This document shows positions 51,075 through 61,844 of a stretch of 64,000 bases of DNA, piece after piece. This DNA is from Trichobilharzia regenti (Eukaryota > Platyhelminthes > Trematoda > Strigeidida > Schistosomatidae). Within the stretch, counting starts at the first letter, position 1. Every line of letters starts with the position of its first letter. Position numbers and translations under genes: made by a program. The DNA lies in NCBI GenBank assembly GCA_944472135.2, contig OX235266.1, positions 14,115,925-14,179,924 on the forward strand, in the 5' to 3' direction. The notes beneath the pieces were generated by a model. It saw only the letters and a list, made by a program, of their open reading frames with translations. It was not told where the DNA came from and did not search any database.

Positions 51075-51645
51075 ATATGTGTATACTGTAACCCCCAGTA
51101 TTTGGCACACCAGTGCAACAATTACCATCATAACACTAAAGGTCAGAATAGTTACAACTTCTTTGTGTGCTTTTCAAAGTGTATCTTTTAGGGTACGTGT
51201 TTGTCAGGTAACCGAACCAGTTCAAACCAAACAAATCTAAATAAGTGAATCGGTCATTCATACACATTACAAGTACATAAATTTAATGTTTTACTAAACA
51301 CAAAAAGGTGAATCTATTGGACAAAAGATCGGGGTTATTTATTGATTTTGCATGTGTTAGGATGTCTGAATTCAGGTCAGGATACTTACTACACTGTTAT
51401 ATAACTTTGTTACTTTCATTTGTTGCATTCGTTATTGTTCATATGTATGTTTGTGCGTGTGTGCGTGCGAGCGTGCGGTTTTAGAAAAATGTACATTCCT
51501 AAATTTTGTTAGCGAAAATGTTTTGTAAGGAAATAGAACATCAAACCTTTAATTATAACAAAATAGTTTTCTTCAAAACATATAAATATGTATATGGATG
51601 AATGTGTTTACCAAAATATAGTTCAAAAACCAAACATTTAGCAAT
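51075..51645. other. No gene or repeat recognised
   Basis: AT-rich. A (GT)n-like stretch lies at 51446-51478. Confidence 0.35.
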
Positions 51646-51650
51646 AGATC

Positions 51651-51885
51651 AAGAGCGTCGGTGGTTCTGCGATAAAATGCTCGTCAATTGTGCATGTGGT
51701 CCACGGTTCACTCCCTGGCCGACTCACTCTTAGACCTCGTTAAGCCGGCAGTAAGCCTGGTAAAGAGGGGGAACATTGGGTGAGAGGCTAGCATCCCTAC
51801 CACGTAAAAATAAAATCGCTGCTACCGAAAATTCGAAGCTCTCTCTTGAACTCCTATGTTCCATTGGGAACGTAAAAGAATAAAA
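51651..51885 (+). repeat. Smα-like SINE
   Basis: tRNA-like: 'gcgtcggtggttctgcgata' (A-box region) and 'ggtccacggttcactccc' (B-box region), then 'agtaagcctggtaaagaggg', 'gctagcatccctacc', 'gctgctaccgaaaattcg' and the tail 'cattgggaacgtaaaagaat'. Confidence 0.75.
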
Positions 51886-51999
51886 TAAAATAGGTAACAG
51901 ATTTCCTGTAGTTCTTATAAGATGTTATAACCGATGGGATTGACCAACCCATGAGAATACTCTGGTAGTAAAACGTAAGTAATCAAACTTAACAATAAT

Positions 52000-52705
52000 C
52001 CTGGCTGTCAAATGTCGGGTAGACAATGCTACGGTGCGGGCCGCCTTACTCTACGCCTGTGAAACCTGGCCTCTCCGAGCTAAGGATGTGCGGCGACTCT
52101 GCGTATTTGATCATCACTGTCTCCGCAGGATTGCTTTCGTTCGATGGATGGCATCATCGCGTGAGTAATTATGAGGTTTAGCGGCGTGTGTTTGAACACA
52201 ATGGAGATCACCATTCATTGAATGTCGTCATCTGGAAACACTGGCTCCGATGGCTTGGATATGTGCTGCGAGGCTTTCAATCAGGTCTCTGTTCACTTTC
52301 CAGCCCTGGGACGGGATAGAAAAGGCGGAGGGGTGGTCAGTCCATGACGCGTGGCGTCGTGGGATGAAGGATGTTTGCGCTAGATTAGCATCGGTTGGTG
52401 CGTCACGACTCCCTGGTCGGGGTCCGCGAGATAGCTGGAATCAATGGCTCGAAACGTTATCGGATGTGATCGAGAATCGTAATCAATTGCGAACGTGTCG
52501 CAATTTCCTTCTTTCCTCCCTTCCCGATGATAGTTAACGAATAGTGTTTGAACTTGTTAAGTATGACTGTTTTCCTTCCAGATGAAGTTCTTTATTCGTT
52601 CTCTACTTATATTTTTTACTTTTGATCTATGTTGTTTTATTATTATTGTGTGGCGCATCTTTCTTGGTGCCATATTGTACCAAGTTTTTCTGCGTTTAAA
52701 TAAAT
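52000..52705 (+). mobile_element. RTE-B LINE 3' end
   Basis: A decayed C-terminal domain: 'LLYACETWPLRAKDVRRLCV'-like (about 52045-52105), 'HWLRWLGYVLR', the SMTRGVVG/RFALD area, 'SRLPGRGPRDSWNQWLETLSD', ending in a 3' UTR with 'gttctttattcgttctctac' and 'aataaatgaataaaac'. It is the same family as 17400-18180. Confidence 0.7.
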
Positions 52706-52929
52706 GAATAAAACTTAACAATAATGACGTAACCTGGAAGTGTCTCATACGAGCAGAGTGGTGTACATTGGTGTTTCAATGTTAGGGTGTTCGCTAACAA
52801 AATGTAAGGTTCGATTTCGACTTCCAAGTGACGGACCCACAAGCCTTGCCTAATTTACTGGCACATGGTAAACATCTCTACTGATAGACCTTTAATACAT
52901 GAAAAATTCCCATTCGAACATTAATAGAC

Positions 52930-54212
52930 AGAAGACCAGCGAAGAGTCTCCTTTCGGCAAATTCATTTTCATAGCTGTACAATCGCAAATATATATGGTT
53001 GTTTTGTATTTGAGCGTACATTAAATTTGTCAAACGAAATATCCAAATGCAAGAGACACTATCCGTGCCAACAAAGATACTTTATATGAATCTCGACTTC
53101 AAAGGTAACCTACTCAGTGACGTCCTAAGAAGGAGAATTGCCACTTCTTTAAGAACTTTCCTTGTGGCAACATTAAGAGTAGTGTTCTCCAATCACCCGC
53201 TGATCTACAGAAGCCCAAAGGACAAGATCTTACACCTGACCACTTTTATGTGCATATATCAATTCACCTGTTGCTGTGGAGCATCCTATCAAAAAGGGTC
53301 AAAGAACACTATCCAGAGTGGCTGCAGAAAGGAAGTAATGGCCGTATAAGCAGTGCAATAATCGGACATCTCGTCAACACTGATCATTCTGTAACAACAG
53401 AAGATAAGGACCAGGCAACAGATCGTTTTATTACGGAAATCAACACGTATTTATATAAATTTCACATACATTATTATAGCCTAGTCAAGTAGACAAACGC
53501 AGTCTTCTGAATGTTTGTTTTCGAGTTCCTCGGAAAGTGAAGACATCTATCTGCGAATCACATTTGCCCACGTTTAAGTTTGCTGTGATTGGTTGTTGAA
53601 ACAGACTTGTTCATATTTTCTCACCGCCCATGTTAGTGATCTAGACATTAACGTAGATTAATGTCAATCAATTGGCTAGCAGGCTGCTCTCACCACAATT
53701 CCATCTCAATAAACGCCTCCCGCTTCAAAGTAATCTACAAAGTGAAGAACAACCTTCCAAACACAATACGTTTCCGTCTTCTTTGCATCGCGGAACTCCT
53801 AGCCATTCAGTTGGAAGAACCAGAACTATGCACACAAAAGAAAATTATTCAAGCACTTCTACTCTCATGGTAATAACTCCGCTGATTTAACTTAACTTTT
53901 GTTTGTATGCTTATTTTTTTTAACTACCTAAAACCCTTGTGCAATTCCGTATATTATTTTGTTGCCATGTACACCCTGAACACAACACTTTCATCAAACT
54001 ATTCATGCCATCACGTAACTCTTATTTAACAAACATTTATGACAACTCATCACTTTTGTTACTATCCCCTTATATCAACATCCAATTCATCTGAAATTAC
54101 TAATTGTATTTTCGTTTGTCAAATTTAATGTACACACACACAAAACAACCATATATATTTGAGATTGTACAGCTGTGAGAATTAATTCGCCGAAAAGAGA
54201 CCTTTAATAATC
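52930..54212 (+). mobile_element. Penelope-like element with inverted terminal repeats
   Basis: The left terminus (52930-53038: agcgaagagtctcctttcgg, 'agctgtacaatcgcaaatat', 'cattaaatttgtcaaacg') is repeated inverted at 54112-54212. The internal protein is broken: KILYMNLDFKGNLLSDVLRR (53077-53130), 'CCGASY' (about 53270, the nuclease region with a damaged Y-I-G), 'KRVKEHYPEWLQKGSNG', 'IIGHLVNTDHS', then an R2 insertion (53391-53697), then 'FKVIYKVKNNLPNTIRFRLL' and ELLAIQLEEPELCTQKKIIQ. Confidence 0.8.
53391..53697 (+). repeat. Unclassified repeat R2 nested in the Penelope-like element
   Basis: About 305 bp separate 'actgatcattct' from 'ttccatctcaataaacgcct', which are adjacent in the copy at 36640-36665. 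A related sequence lies at 58373-58640 (acagaagacaaggRc, 'aacagatYgttt', 'gctgtgattggttgt'). No coding motif or tRNA-like box seen. Confidence 0.55.
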
Positions 54213-54214
54213 TG

Positions 54215-54505
54215 ACATCGGGCTGCGAAAATCCAATTCAGCCAACATAAGGAACAGCATCTGAATACTGTACATTAATGTCAACATGGTTCAAAAAATT
54301 AATGCGTTACAAAAAGCATTCCCATCAGACTACTGAAACATTTTACCAACACCTGCTTCTGCCCATGTATCGAAGATCAGCCTACCACGACATATTTGCT
54401 ACGAGGAATTCTGGCAAAGAATCAATCAAGACCTACTGTCTAACACATACGTCGTAAGAAATGAATACGAACGGGACACACAATAAAGATAGCATTTAAT
54501 AATAA
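54215..54505. other. Unassigned
   Basis: No exon or known repeat recognised. A short (TAA)n lies at 54499-54510. Confidence 0.3.
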
Positions 54506-54509
54506 TAAT

Positions 54510-55690
54510 AGCTACATTATGGACAGTGTTAAAGCGACTGCTCCAAACTAAATGGCCTATTTATCAAAAATCAGCCAGTGGTCCAAGGAAAACGATCTAA
54601 CCTTAAATCCCTCTAAATGCCAAACAGTCAATTTCACATGTAGGCATAAATCTGACCTAAACAAACTGGTTAGCACTCACGAGGTGTGCAACATAGATGG
54701 CACTGAAATAGAGACTAAGTCGGAAATTAAATATCTTGGCGTCATTCTATCTACTGATCTTTCCTGGTCGTCTCATATCTTGATGATTTCTAAGAAAATA
54801 TTCCGTCTTACCTTCTACATCAAGAAGTTAAGATATTCTGGAACAACTCAACCCTTACTCCTACGATTCGTTAACTCTTGCATCCTGCCTATTATTCTCT
54901 ATTGTCCTCTTTAGTTTTTCTAGGGCTACTGAAGAAAGACTATATCTTATTACACAGGATGTTAAGGGTTGTCAGCAGGGTAAGCTACGTGCCACTTAAC
55001 CAGCTTCTTAATATTCTGGTTGACAGGCACTTGGACTCATGCGAAAAATGAGCTAAATCCATTCTACCTAACTCACACCACCCTCCTCATTCACAACTCT
55101 CTCCTTGTATCTCACCAGGCAGAACCACAAGCCTATATAGGAAACTATATGCTCAAACTAGCAAGTACAAAAACTTAGCCATACCCTACTTAGCTCGTGT
55201 TCTGTGCGATAAAGAAAGCATTAGACATGATACCTATAACTTATTAAATAGTCAGTAGAACAACTGGATCTCGTCTTTCCAACTCATATCATTTATAGGT
55301 ACAACGTTTTTCTTTCTTTCTTTTCCTTTTTTCTCTCTCTTTTTTCTGTTATGTGAAAGCTTTGTTTCTTTCTTCCTTACAAACTCTATTGAAAACATTC
55401 TTCTTCGTTCGTTCGCACTCATTATATCTCGACCTTTTTGTTACCGCTTACGCCAGTAAATATGCTAATATCTACTTTTCTGACACCTTCAAACACTCTG
55501 TTCAATGCTTGACTTTGCTACCAACATGCTAATATGTTGTTGTCAAAACGAACTGAGATTCCCCTTAATCTATGTAGAATTTTATGTATTGTTAATGTAC
55601 TAAATGGATGCAATACTGTAGTAAAATGTTGAGAATTCCAGTCTGTATCACAAGTACTGTTTTGGAATAAAGCAAATTATTATTATTATG
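54510..55690 (+). mobile_element. CR1-D2 LINE 3' end
   Basis: A long 5'-truncated copy. The reverse transcriptase C-terminal part is at 54552-54914, then stops and shifts, then 'RTTSLYRKLYAQTSKYKNLAI' and 'PYLARVLCDKESIRHDTYN' (about 55115-55250). The 3' UTR ends 'gtactgttttggaataaagc' and (TTA)n at 55676-55687. Confidence 0.8.
54552..54914 (+). pseudogene. CR1-D2 reverse transcriptase fragment
   Basis: 120 residues: SKISQWSKENDLTLNPSKCQ, TEIETKSEIKYLGVILSTDL, SWSSHILMISKKIFRLTFYI and LLLRFVNSCILPIILYC. This is the order after the YADD in CR1/Jockey-type RTs (thumb region with N-P-K/S-K-C). It is cut by a frameshift at about 54910. Confidence 0.8.
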
Positions 55691-55739
55691 TACGGAATCT
55701 TCGCTGAAATTTACCACGTAATCATTTTCCTTCTTCTAG

Positions 55740-55897
55740 GATCCTCGAGTAAAATAGAAAGTGACAGTTTACAGTGTGACAAAATTCTGTCTAACCTGAG
55801 GCACAAACTTATCTCTTTTATGATATTTCTCCTCTATCTCCTTCGAGAAATGCACATTTTTTTGAAAGCCAGTGAGAAAAACTGCATAAGTGAATGA
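55740..55897 (+). CDS. Possible terminal exon of an unknown gene
   Basis: The acceptor is strong (CATTTTCCTTCTTCTAG). The open frame needs one base from the preceding exon, exactly what exon 43082-43285 leaves, giving a Gly at the join. It encodes SSSKIESDSLQCDKILSNLR, then a hydrophobic stretch (HKLISFMIFLLYLLREMH) that could be a membrane segment, and stops at TGA 55895-55897. It begins only about 50 bp after a LINE tail. The link to 43082 is inference, and other exons may lie between. Confidence 0.35.
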
Positions 55898-55899
55898 TC

Positions 55900-56590
55900 A
55901 GAGAGTGTAGGTTGGGTAGTTTTATTTGTCATGCAATGGTAGTCTGTACTAAAACTTTGAGGAAGTCCTACTCACTGCCTTCACGTGTGGTGTTTTTCAC
56001 CAAGTGAGAGGGCAGAGGCGGATGCCGGCTCTCTTCACCGGATTGACTATCCATTGGATGACAGTCTAGGGGAGATGGCTAAAACCTGATTCCAAACTCC
56101 AACGACTGGCATATGAAGCTCACTGGAGCTCACAGGCAGACGTATGGACAAAGGGCTTATTGGATGCCCTGGATGACTGGCCCATTCAAAAAGGCGAATG
56201 AACCGGACTCCGGTCACCGGCTCCCAATGGATAGTGGACTCCCTACTCCACTCCTACTGCGTTGTAGGTCACACTTGGTTGTGTAAAGGCTAGAGCTGCA
56301 CTCTCAAACAAGGGCCGAGCGATGGTGGGGACATCACTCGTACCCAATTCCCATGAAACTTCATGGTTCATGAAGCCGGCTCATCCTCCGTGGGAGATAG
56401 CCGAAGTAAAGTAAAGTAAGTAAGCAGGAACAATTATATCATCTATTGGGATACACTGTCACTCACACACACACAAGCATGTTTCCACTCAAGTTTAGTG
56501 AAAACTTGCGAGTTGGTAGGTTGTACACATTTTAAATAATCGGGAGAGCAACAAATACCATTAGAGTTCAAATTTTAACAGATAGAACGA
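55900..56590. repeat. Probable unclassified repeat, GC-richer, with (AAGT)n end
   Basis: The stretch 55960-56420 is less AT-rich than its surroundings and ends 'aagtaaagtaaagtaagtaa', like the simple tail of a retroposed element. No second copy is in the window and no coding signature is recognised. A short CA run lies at 56462-56473. Confidence 0.35.
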
Positions 56591-56599
56591 TAGAAATCT

Positions 56600-56785
56600 T
56601 TGGTAGCTTAAGTTTTAAGCAGACTGCTGTGACGTCATGAGTCAGGCCCTCGAGTGGAACACGGATGAGAAAAGATGAGTTGGGTGTCACTCCGAAGGTG
56701 ACATGGAGGAGATCTTGTCGTCAGGAGATGACAGCTTATGAGCAATCGTGGACCCAGCTATAGACGAAAATGCATAACAATATAA
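56600..56785 (+). mobile_element. RTE-C LINE terminal fragment
   Basis: 'gaccctcgagtggaacacgg'-like, 'gtgacatggaggagatc' and 'caatcgtggacccagct', ending in (AAT)n. It abuts a second RTE-C copy. Confidence 0.55.
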
Positions 56786-56829
56786 TAATAACCGCTACTG
56801 AAACTTCAGAAGTGAATATGGTATAATAT

Positions 56830-57705
56830 TACCTATCAATCGATGATATATGTCTGATTTGCCACAAACTGAAGGAAGATATGCAAGTGATGAAAAGCAA
56901 AAAGTTGGCAGAAAAAGCATCAAAGATAAACCTTCAGGTGAACACAGAGAAAACAGAGGTGATGAAGATTCCTGGCCAACAGCAACAGTAAGGACAACAA
57001 CAGACAACAATCAGTCGTCGTAAATGGAAGAAATCTGAAAGAAGAAACCTCCTTCACCTGGGAAGCATCGTTTCAACTACAAGCGGAAGGAACTGATGAG
57101 GATATCAAAGCAGCGAGAGTGGGGAAAGCAAGACAAGTTTTCGTTACTCTCAAGTCTATGCGGAGGCCAACCCTCAGCACTCAGCATGAAAAATTAGATC
57201 CGGATTTTCAACTCCAATGTGAAGTCAGTCAATGCTACTTACTATACGTATCAGAGACTTGGCACAGCGTTGTGTCACGAAGGGCAAACTACAGATCTTC
57301 ATCAACAGCTACCTGTCTTCGCCCAGTACTACTCAAGATCAGGTGGCTGGCCAGAAAAGATCAGCAACAGAGAGGGATCTCTGGCAATGAACGAATCAAC
57401 CCATCAGGAACCAATTGTACAAAAAAGTTTCAGGAAGAGATGGAGGTAGGTGGATTGTAGTAATACTCTGAGAAAACAAACCATCAAGTGAGTGACACCT
57501 CACGCCAGTCCATTGCTCGAGAGGAACCCGACTGAATGGGAAGCGGCGAGTCAGTTGGTCATCAGTGCGACTGTGACATGGAGGAAGTGATTCCATGAGG
57601 AGATAAAAGCATGAGGGCAGACGTGGAGCCAGGCGAAAACGTGTGGTGGAGAACCGAAGGCGATGGAGACATGCGGCTGAATCCCTATGTTCTTGTAAAA
57701 ATTAA
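56830..57705 (+). mobile_element. RTE-C LINE 3' copy
   Basis: KLKEDMQVMKSKKLAEKASK, INLQVNTEKTEVMKIPGQQQ, 'VVNGRNLKEETSFTWEASFQ', TDEDIKAARVGKARQVFVTL, 'MKNXIRIFNSNVKSVNATY' and 'DQQQRGISGNERINP', up to the terminus near 57705 ('atgttcttgtaaaaattaag'). The best-preserved RTE-C middle section here, but with stops. Confidence 0.75.
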
Positions 57706-57844
57706 GCGATCAACAGAAACAATCCTTAATGACAAAATAGGTGAAATGCAACGAAATGGTACTGTTTTGTAAGCCTTAAGAAATGATTTAATATGTATAA
57801 AAAAGCAGTAATGACCATTTAATATTGTGAAATTTGAAACTTAC

Positions 57845-58003
57845 AAAAAAATCTACAAGTTGTATGATAATTTCACCTTGACGTTTTCTAGCCAATATCT
57901 CTTCATACTTGATTTTATGTTCTTCACTTAACTTTTGTAAATCACTAGGCGATAAAGTTGAACTTTGTTTTGTAAAATCTGGGACACTTCTCCTCTTCAT
58001 ATT
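57845..58003 (-). CDS. Internal exon of an unknown minus-strand gene
   Basis: The acceptor is TTTGGTTGTAG and the donor TTTTTTT|GTAAGT. 159 bp, exactly 53 codons, phase 0 at both ends, matching the phase-0 end of exon 59752-60480. Residues run NMKRRSVPDFTKQ, then SPSDLQKLSEEHKIKYEEIL and ARKRQGEIIIQLVDFF, a charged stretch likely to form an alpha-helix or coiled coil. An earlier donor (CAAG|GTGAAA at about 57881) would shorten it. The family is not recognised. Confidence 0.65.
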
Positions 58004-58009
58004 CTACAA

Positions 58010-58370
58010 CCAAATAATAACAATAATAAGAGTGATAACAATTTGAAATGAATAATTATAGAATTATTTAAATATGTACTTCGTGAATTTAGTAAACTTA
58101 GTAAATTGCACAGTACTAGACTGATATACAGTACTGAAAAGATTTAACAAGTAGTATACCGTGTATGATGTCTTCTACAAGAATCTAGAATACGCGAGTA
58201 ATGGAGTATGTTGCAAAGAAGATAAATGAAAGATCGTTGTAAGATGATTTATAGAAGGCATGAATGAAACAAGAAAACAGAATTAGGAACAATGCGAAGA
58301 ACATGGGCAAATGAAGATTTCAAGGAGAAAGGTTCATGTATTTTGCCATCTCTGCCCATCATTGACACCA
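58010..58370. other. Intron sequence of the minus-strand gene
   Basis: No repeat recognised up to the R2 copy; part of the 1.7 kb intron between the two exons. Confidence 0.35.
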
Positions 58371-58372
58371 TG

Positions 58373-58665
58373 GTAGTAGTAGTGTAACGACAGAAGACAA
58401 GGGCTAGGAAACAGATTGTTTATTGAGAAAATCAACAGATATTTATGGATTTTTATGTACATTATTATTAGCGTTATTGTTAGCAGAGAGGCAACGTCTT
58501 CTGATTGGTTGCTTTCTTGCTGATGGTTATTCTGTAATCTCTTTGTTGCTGTTTATTAGACAGTCCGGTGATATATATATATCTCCGAATCGTATCCGCC
58601 CACGCTAAGCCTGCTGTGATTGGTTGTCGAGTTACTAGTTACAAGTGTCCAATCAAACTACCCAC
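58373..58665 (+). repeat. Unclassified repeat R2, second copy
   Basis: It matches 53391-53640 in order: 'cgacagaagacaagggctag', 'acattattattag', 'tcttctgattggttg' and 'gctgtgattggttgtcgag'. It lies in the intron of the minus-strand gene. Confidence 0.5.
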
Positions 58666-58669
58666 TACA

Positions 58670-58890
58670 GTCCCACAGGAGGTCAATCGCCAACCTGAAT
58701 AGCTCAGTGGCAACGGCTCTGACTGCAGTACTCACTGGGTGACGCGGGTTCGAATCTCAGGAGTGACATGAGTTCCTTCAAGGTTGCAAATATGCACTGC
58801 TGATTGGTGAGTGCCAACTAGCACGAAACCTAGGTTCAAGGCTTCCCAACGATTGCCTCCAACTGTCTTATAATGAGGATAACGTGCTTG
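58670..58890 (+). repeat. G-SINE, best-preserved copy
   Basis: tRNA-like head: ATAGCTCAGTGGCAACGG (A box) and GGGTTCGAATCTC (B box), then 'gaaggttgcaaatatgcact'-type body, 'gctgattggtgagtgccaac' and 'ttgcctccaactgtcttata'. Because the boxes are intact, tRNA finders may call it a tRNA; the body and the dispersed copies show it is a SINE. Confidence 0.7.
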
Positions 58891-59059
58891 GAAGGTAACG
58901 CTAAAATAAGTATTTTTTATATAATGGGAAAACAAATTTCTTGGATGGTAAGAACTAGCTGTGGGATTCAAGATGAGTATCTCGTTTTGTCTCAGACTCA
59001 TCTACTGGATGCACCTGCAGGTGGACCCACTGACTGAGGGTATTCCCAATGAGATTCGA

Positions 59060-59640
59060 AACCTGAAACCCGAGGATGGGGAAAGCGAGGTAAACTTTCA
59101 TTATTCTCAAGACTGTGTGGAGACCAATACTCAACACAGTATGAAAAATAAGATCCGGATTTTCAACTCCAATGTGAAGTCAGTCAGTGCTACTATACGG
59201 ATCAGAGACTTGACGCGTCATAAAGAGCACTTCAAACAAACTACAGACCCTCATCAACAGTTGGCTGTCTTCGCTCAATACTCAACATCAGATGGCCGGC
59301 CAGAAAAGATTAGCATCAGTGATCTCTGGGAGCGAACCAACCCAACAGGAATCGATTGTGCAATAAATATGCAGTAAGAAATGGAGGTGGATTGGCTATA
59401 CTCTGAGAAAACAAACCATCAAGTGACATCAATAGACAAGCCGTCGCTCGAGTAGAACCCGAAAAAGAAGCGGCGATTTGGTCGTCAGTGCAAGGGTGAC
59501 TTGGAGGAGATCTCGTAAAGAGGAGATGAAAGCATGTGGGCAGACCTGGAGCCAAGTAAAAACGTTGGCAGAGAACCGAACGCAATGAAGACGTGCAGCT
59601 GAAGCCCTATGTTCCTCTAGGAATTAAAGGAAATAATAAT
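59060..59640 (+). mobile_element. RTE-C LINE C-terminal copy
   Basis: KIRIFNSNVKSVSATIRIRD, 'LTRHKEHFKQTTDPHQQLA', YSTSDGRPEKISISDLWERT and NPTG, then the EMEVDW...LRK piece, 'EKKRRF', and the terminus ttcctctaggaattaaagga plus (AAT)n. In the intron of the minus-strand gene. Confidence 0.75.
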
Positions 59641-59751
59641 AATGCTAATGAACATCATATACCCAATGCTAAATTTTTTTCAAACTGTTAAAAGTGAACT
59701 TGGTTTGGACATATATATTAAGAACATAAAGCTAAATAGGAATTTACTCAC

Positions 59752-60480
59752 CTGACATAAATTTACTTGTGATTCTTTAAAATATGTAGGCAGTTCTAAT
59801 ATTGTATCCTGTGGATCTTCAAGTAGAACATTAGCAACAACTAATGGTGATGATTGTTTACATCGTTGTGGAGATTGAAGTCGTTGATTAGTCATCCCTG
59901 TAGGCGTAGATATACGCGGAATACTACCATTATTATTATTATTATTCGCTAGTGAAGCAGTATTGATATCTGTATCAATTCTGTTAGAATTATCTTTTAT
60001 ATTTGATAAATTTGATGGGATAGGTAATGTAAATGTACGTCTAGTGTAGGGGGAGGTCGAATGTGAGGAGGAAGAGGATACTGGTGAGGATGTAGTCTTT
60101 ATACCTGAGTTTGTTTTAATCTGAGAACCTGGAGGTGTTAATGGAGATAATAATGGAGGCGTAGACGATGAAGACGGTGAGAGTAGTTGTTGCGGTGGTG
60201 GAGTTAACGATGATGGTTGTTGACTTGAACTTGAATAAGTCTCTGTAGGATAGGCATATGCTCTTTTACGAATACCATTGTCTACTAAATATATAATCGA
60301 TTGATTATTAATTGATGGATAATTGGAGAGATTTTCATTCCCCTGATCATAGTTGACATTGACATTAATAATGTTCATTTCATCATTTGTAGTATCGTCT
60401 CTTTGAGAAGTCCAACTTTTCGATGATGTAACTGGTGACGTCAGCTCACCCCATTCATAAGCGTATGAATCTTGATCATT
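59752..60480 (-). CDS. Large internal exon of an unknown minus-strand gene
   Basis: The acceptor is AAAACTGTTTAG and the donor TGTCAG|GTGAGT. 729 bp, 243 codons, phase 0 at both ends, no stop. The first about 60 residues are mixed-composition (NDQDSYAYEWGELTSP, then VDNGIRKRAYAYPTE). The rest is largely disordered: Ser/Pro/Gln runs (SSSSQQP...TPPPQQLLSPSSSS), an Asn run, then NQRLQSPQRCKQSSPLVVAN and EDPQDTILELPTYFKESQVN. Such composition fits a regulatory or scaffold protein with SP/TP phosphosites, but no domain is recognised. It joins in frame to 57845-58003. Confidence 0.75.
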
Positions 60481-60484
60481 CTAA

Positions 60485-60860
60485 ACAGTTTTGTTTTCGT
60501 AAATTGTATGAATAAACAAATAAAACTGAAGTAAATTTGAGGAGAGCAAAACACAGAATAAATGGATAAATTCTGTAAGAAAGACTTTATGCCATCAGTC
60601 AAACTATCGTTCCAATTTCGAAATCTCAGCATGTATTTCTTCAAGAATCGATATTAGTAAGGAAATTAGTGACAACCAAGCTGCATAAGATAGCTGATTC
60701 TGTTTGATATGGGACTCGCCAGCATTTCAGCACACTGGCCGAATGAAGAACAAGCTGAAGATCTTAAGTCAGTGGCTCCCTAGCTGACGTTGATTTGTAA
60801 TTTTCTTTGTTAGATGACTGGAAGCAATCGGTATGAAGTTCATTGGTGGATGGTGACAAG
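60485..60860. other. Upstream intron of the minus-strand gene
   Basis: No further exon could be supported. A reverse-strand stretch at 60600-60650 reads like ILEEIHAEISKLER, but it lacks a convincing donor. Confidence 0.3.
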
Positions 60861-60864
60861 TAGT

Positions 60865-61238
60865 GAAATCCATGATGAGCTGATATCAGTTAGAGAACCA
60901 TTGGAAAACCACCTAGGGGTACTGGACAGCTCTTTCGTCAGCCTAGTTTGGAAATCTTCATCAGTACGCACCCACACCACGGAGTTCCAACCCAGGACCT
61001 TCTGGTTACAGGCAAGGTCGTAAACCATTGAGTCACTGGACTCGATCCAGTGGTCCTTGGATTCTAGCTTCTGCTAATTCATGACATAGCGCCATCATCT
61101 CGTAATGTCTTCTTCGATGAGTTACTGTCTCATCTTCAACCTGCTGTTGTACCCTACTGGTCATGGCTTCCCACTAGAACCCCAGGGTAACTTCCTGAAT
61201 AGGGCCAGTCGCTAGTGAGCATCAGATTAATTTTCAAG
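60865..61238 (-). repeat. FB-SINE, single arm
   Basis: It begins 'ccatgatgagctgatatcag'. A reverse-strand hammerhead-like core lies at 60932-60966 (CTGATGAAGATTTCC...GACGAAA), then the tRNA-like 'caacccaggaccttctggtt', then the long post-tRNA part ('catgacatagcgccatcatc', 'ccctactggtcatggcttcc') up to 'gagcatcagattaattttca'. Confidence 0.65.
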
Positions 61239-61472
61239 TATTGGTTTTGTAGGAATTTTGTTTGAATGCGTGTAGGATGTTATCGTGAGCTGACATCAGT
61301 TAGAGTACTATCGGAAAACCACCTGGAAGTACTGGACAGCTGTTTCGTTAGCCTAGTTTGGGACTCTTCAGCAGTACGCAGGTTTTCCAGTGGTCCTCTA
61401 ACTGCTGTCAGCTCATGATGAAATCCTACATGCAATCAAACACAGTACCTACAAAACTAATACTTGAAAAGT
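61239..61472. repeat. FB-SINE, short palindromic copy
   Basis: The left end is caagtattggttttgtagga and the right end its inverse ('ctacaaaactaatacttgaa'). Arms 'gagctgacatcagttagag' and 'ctctaactgctgtcagctc' pair. Between them is a reverse hammerhead-like core at about 61345-61380. There is no tRNA-like part. Confidence 0.75.
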
Positions 61473-61499
61473 AAATCCATGATTCGCATTTCTTCCTAT

Positions 61500-61640
61500 T
61501 TGGGGCTTGTCACCTGGATGTACCTGCATTCCGCAGTGAGTGAGTGATGACGGTCTCACCGAGGCTCAAACCCAGTGCCCATGGCTTCAAACTCCAAAGT
61601 GTTATCCCTAGACCACCTGGGCCACGAGAGCCACATTTTG
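61500..61640 (-). repeat. tRNA-like SINE piece of another type
   Basis: Reverse strand: 'tggcccaggtggtctaggga' (A-box-like) and 'cactgggtttgagcctcgg' (B-box-like). Only this copy was noticed. Confidence 0.4.
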
Positions 61641-61844
61641 TGCAACAGGTCTTATCAATTACTTAATTTAACTTAAGATTTTCCCGTCAATTGATTAAAC
61701 CACTACTAGTCACCATCCACTAATTAATTGACTTCTAATCAGATGCCCAGACATTGTGGAAGAATCTGCGCAAGAAGCCAACAGACATATCAACCTGAGA
61801 CGGAGCACTTCGGTTCAATCAACGAGACGAGAAAATCTAAAATT

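Noticed and set aside
60590..60655. Possible upstream exon of the minus-strand gene (ILEEIHAEISKLER)
   Set aside because: The stretch looks helical and protein-like, but it ends in a TAG followed only by a weak GTTTGA donor, and the join to the next exon could not be shown.
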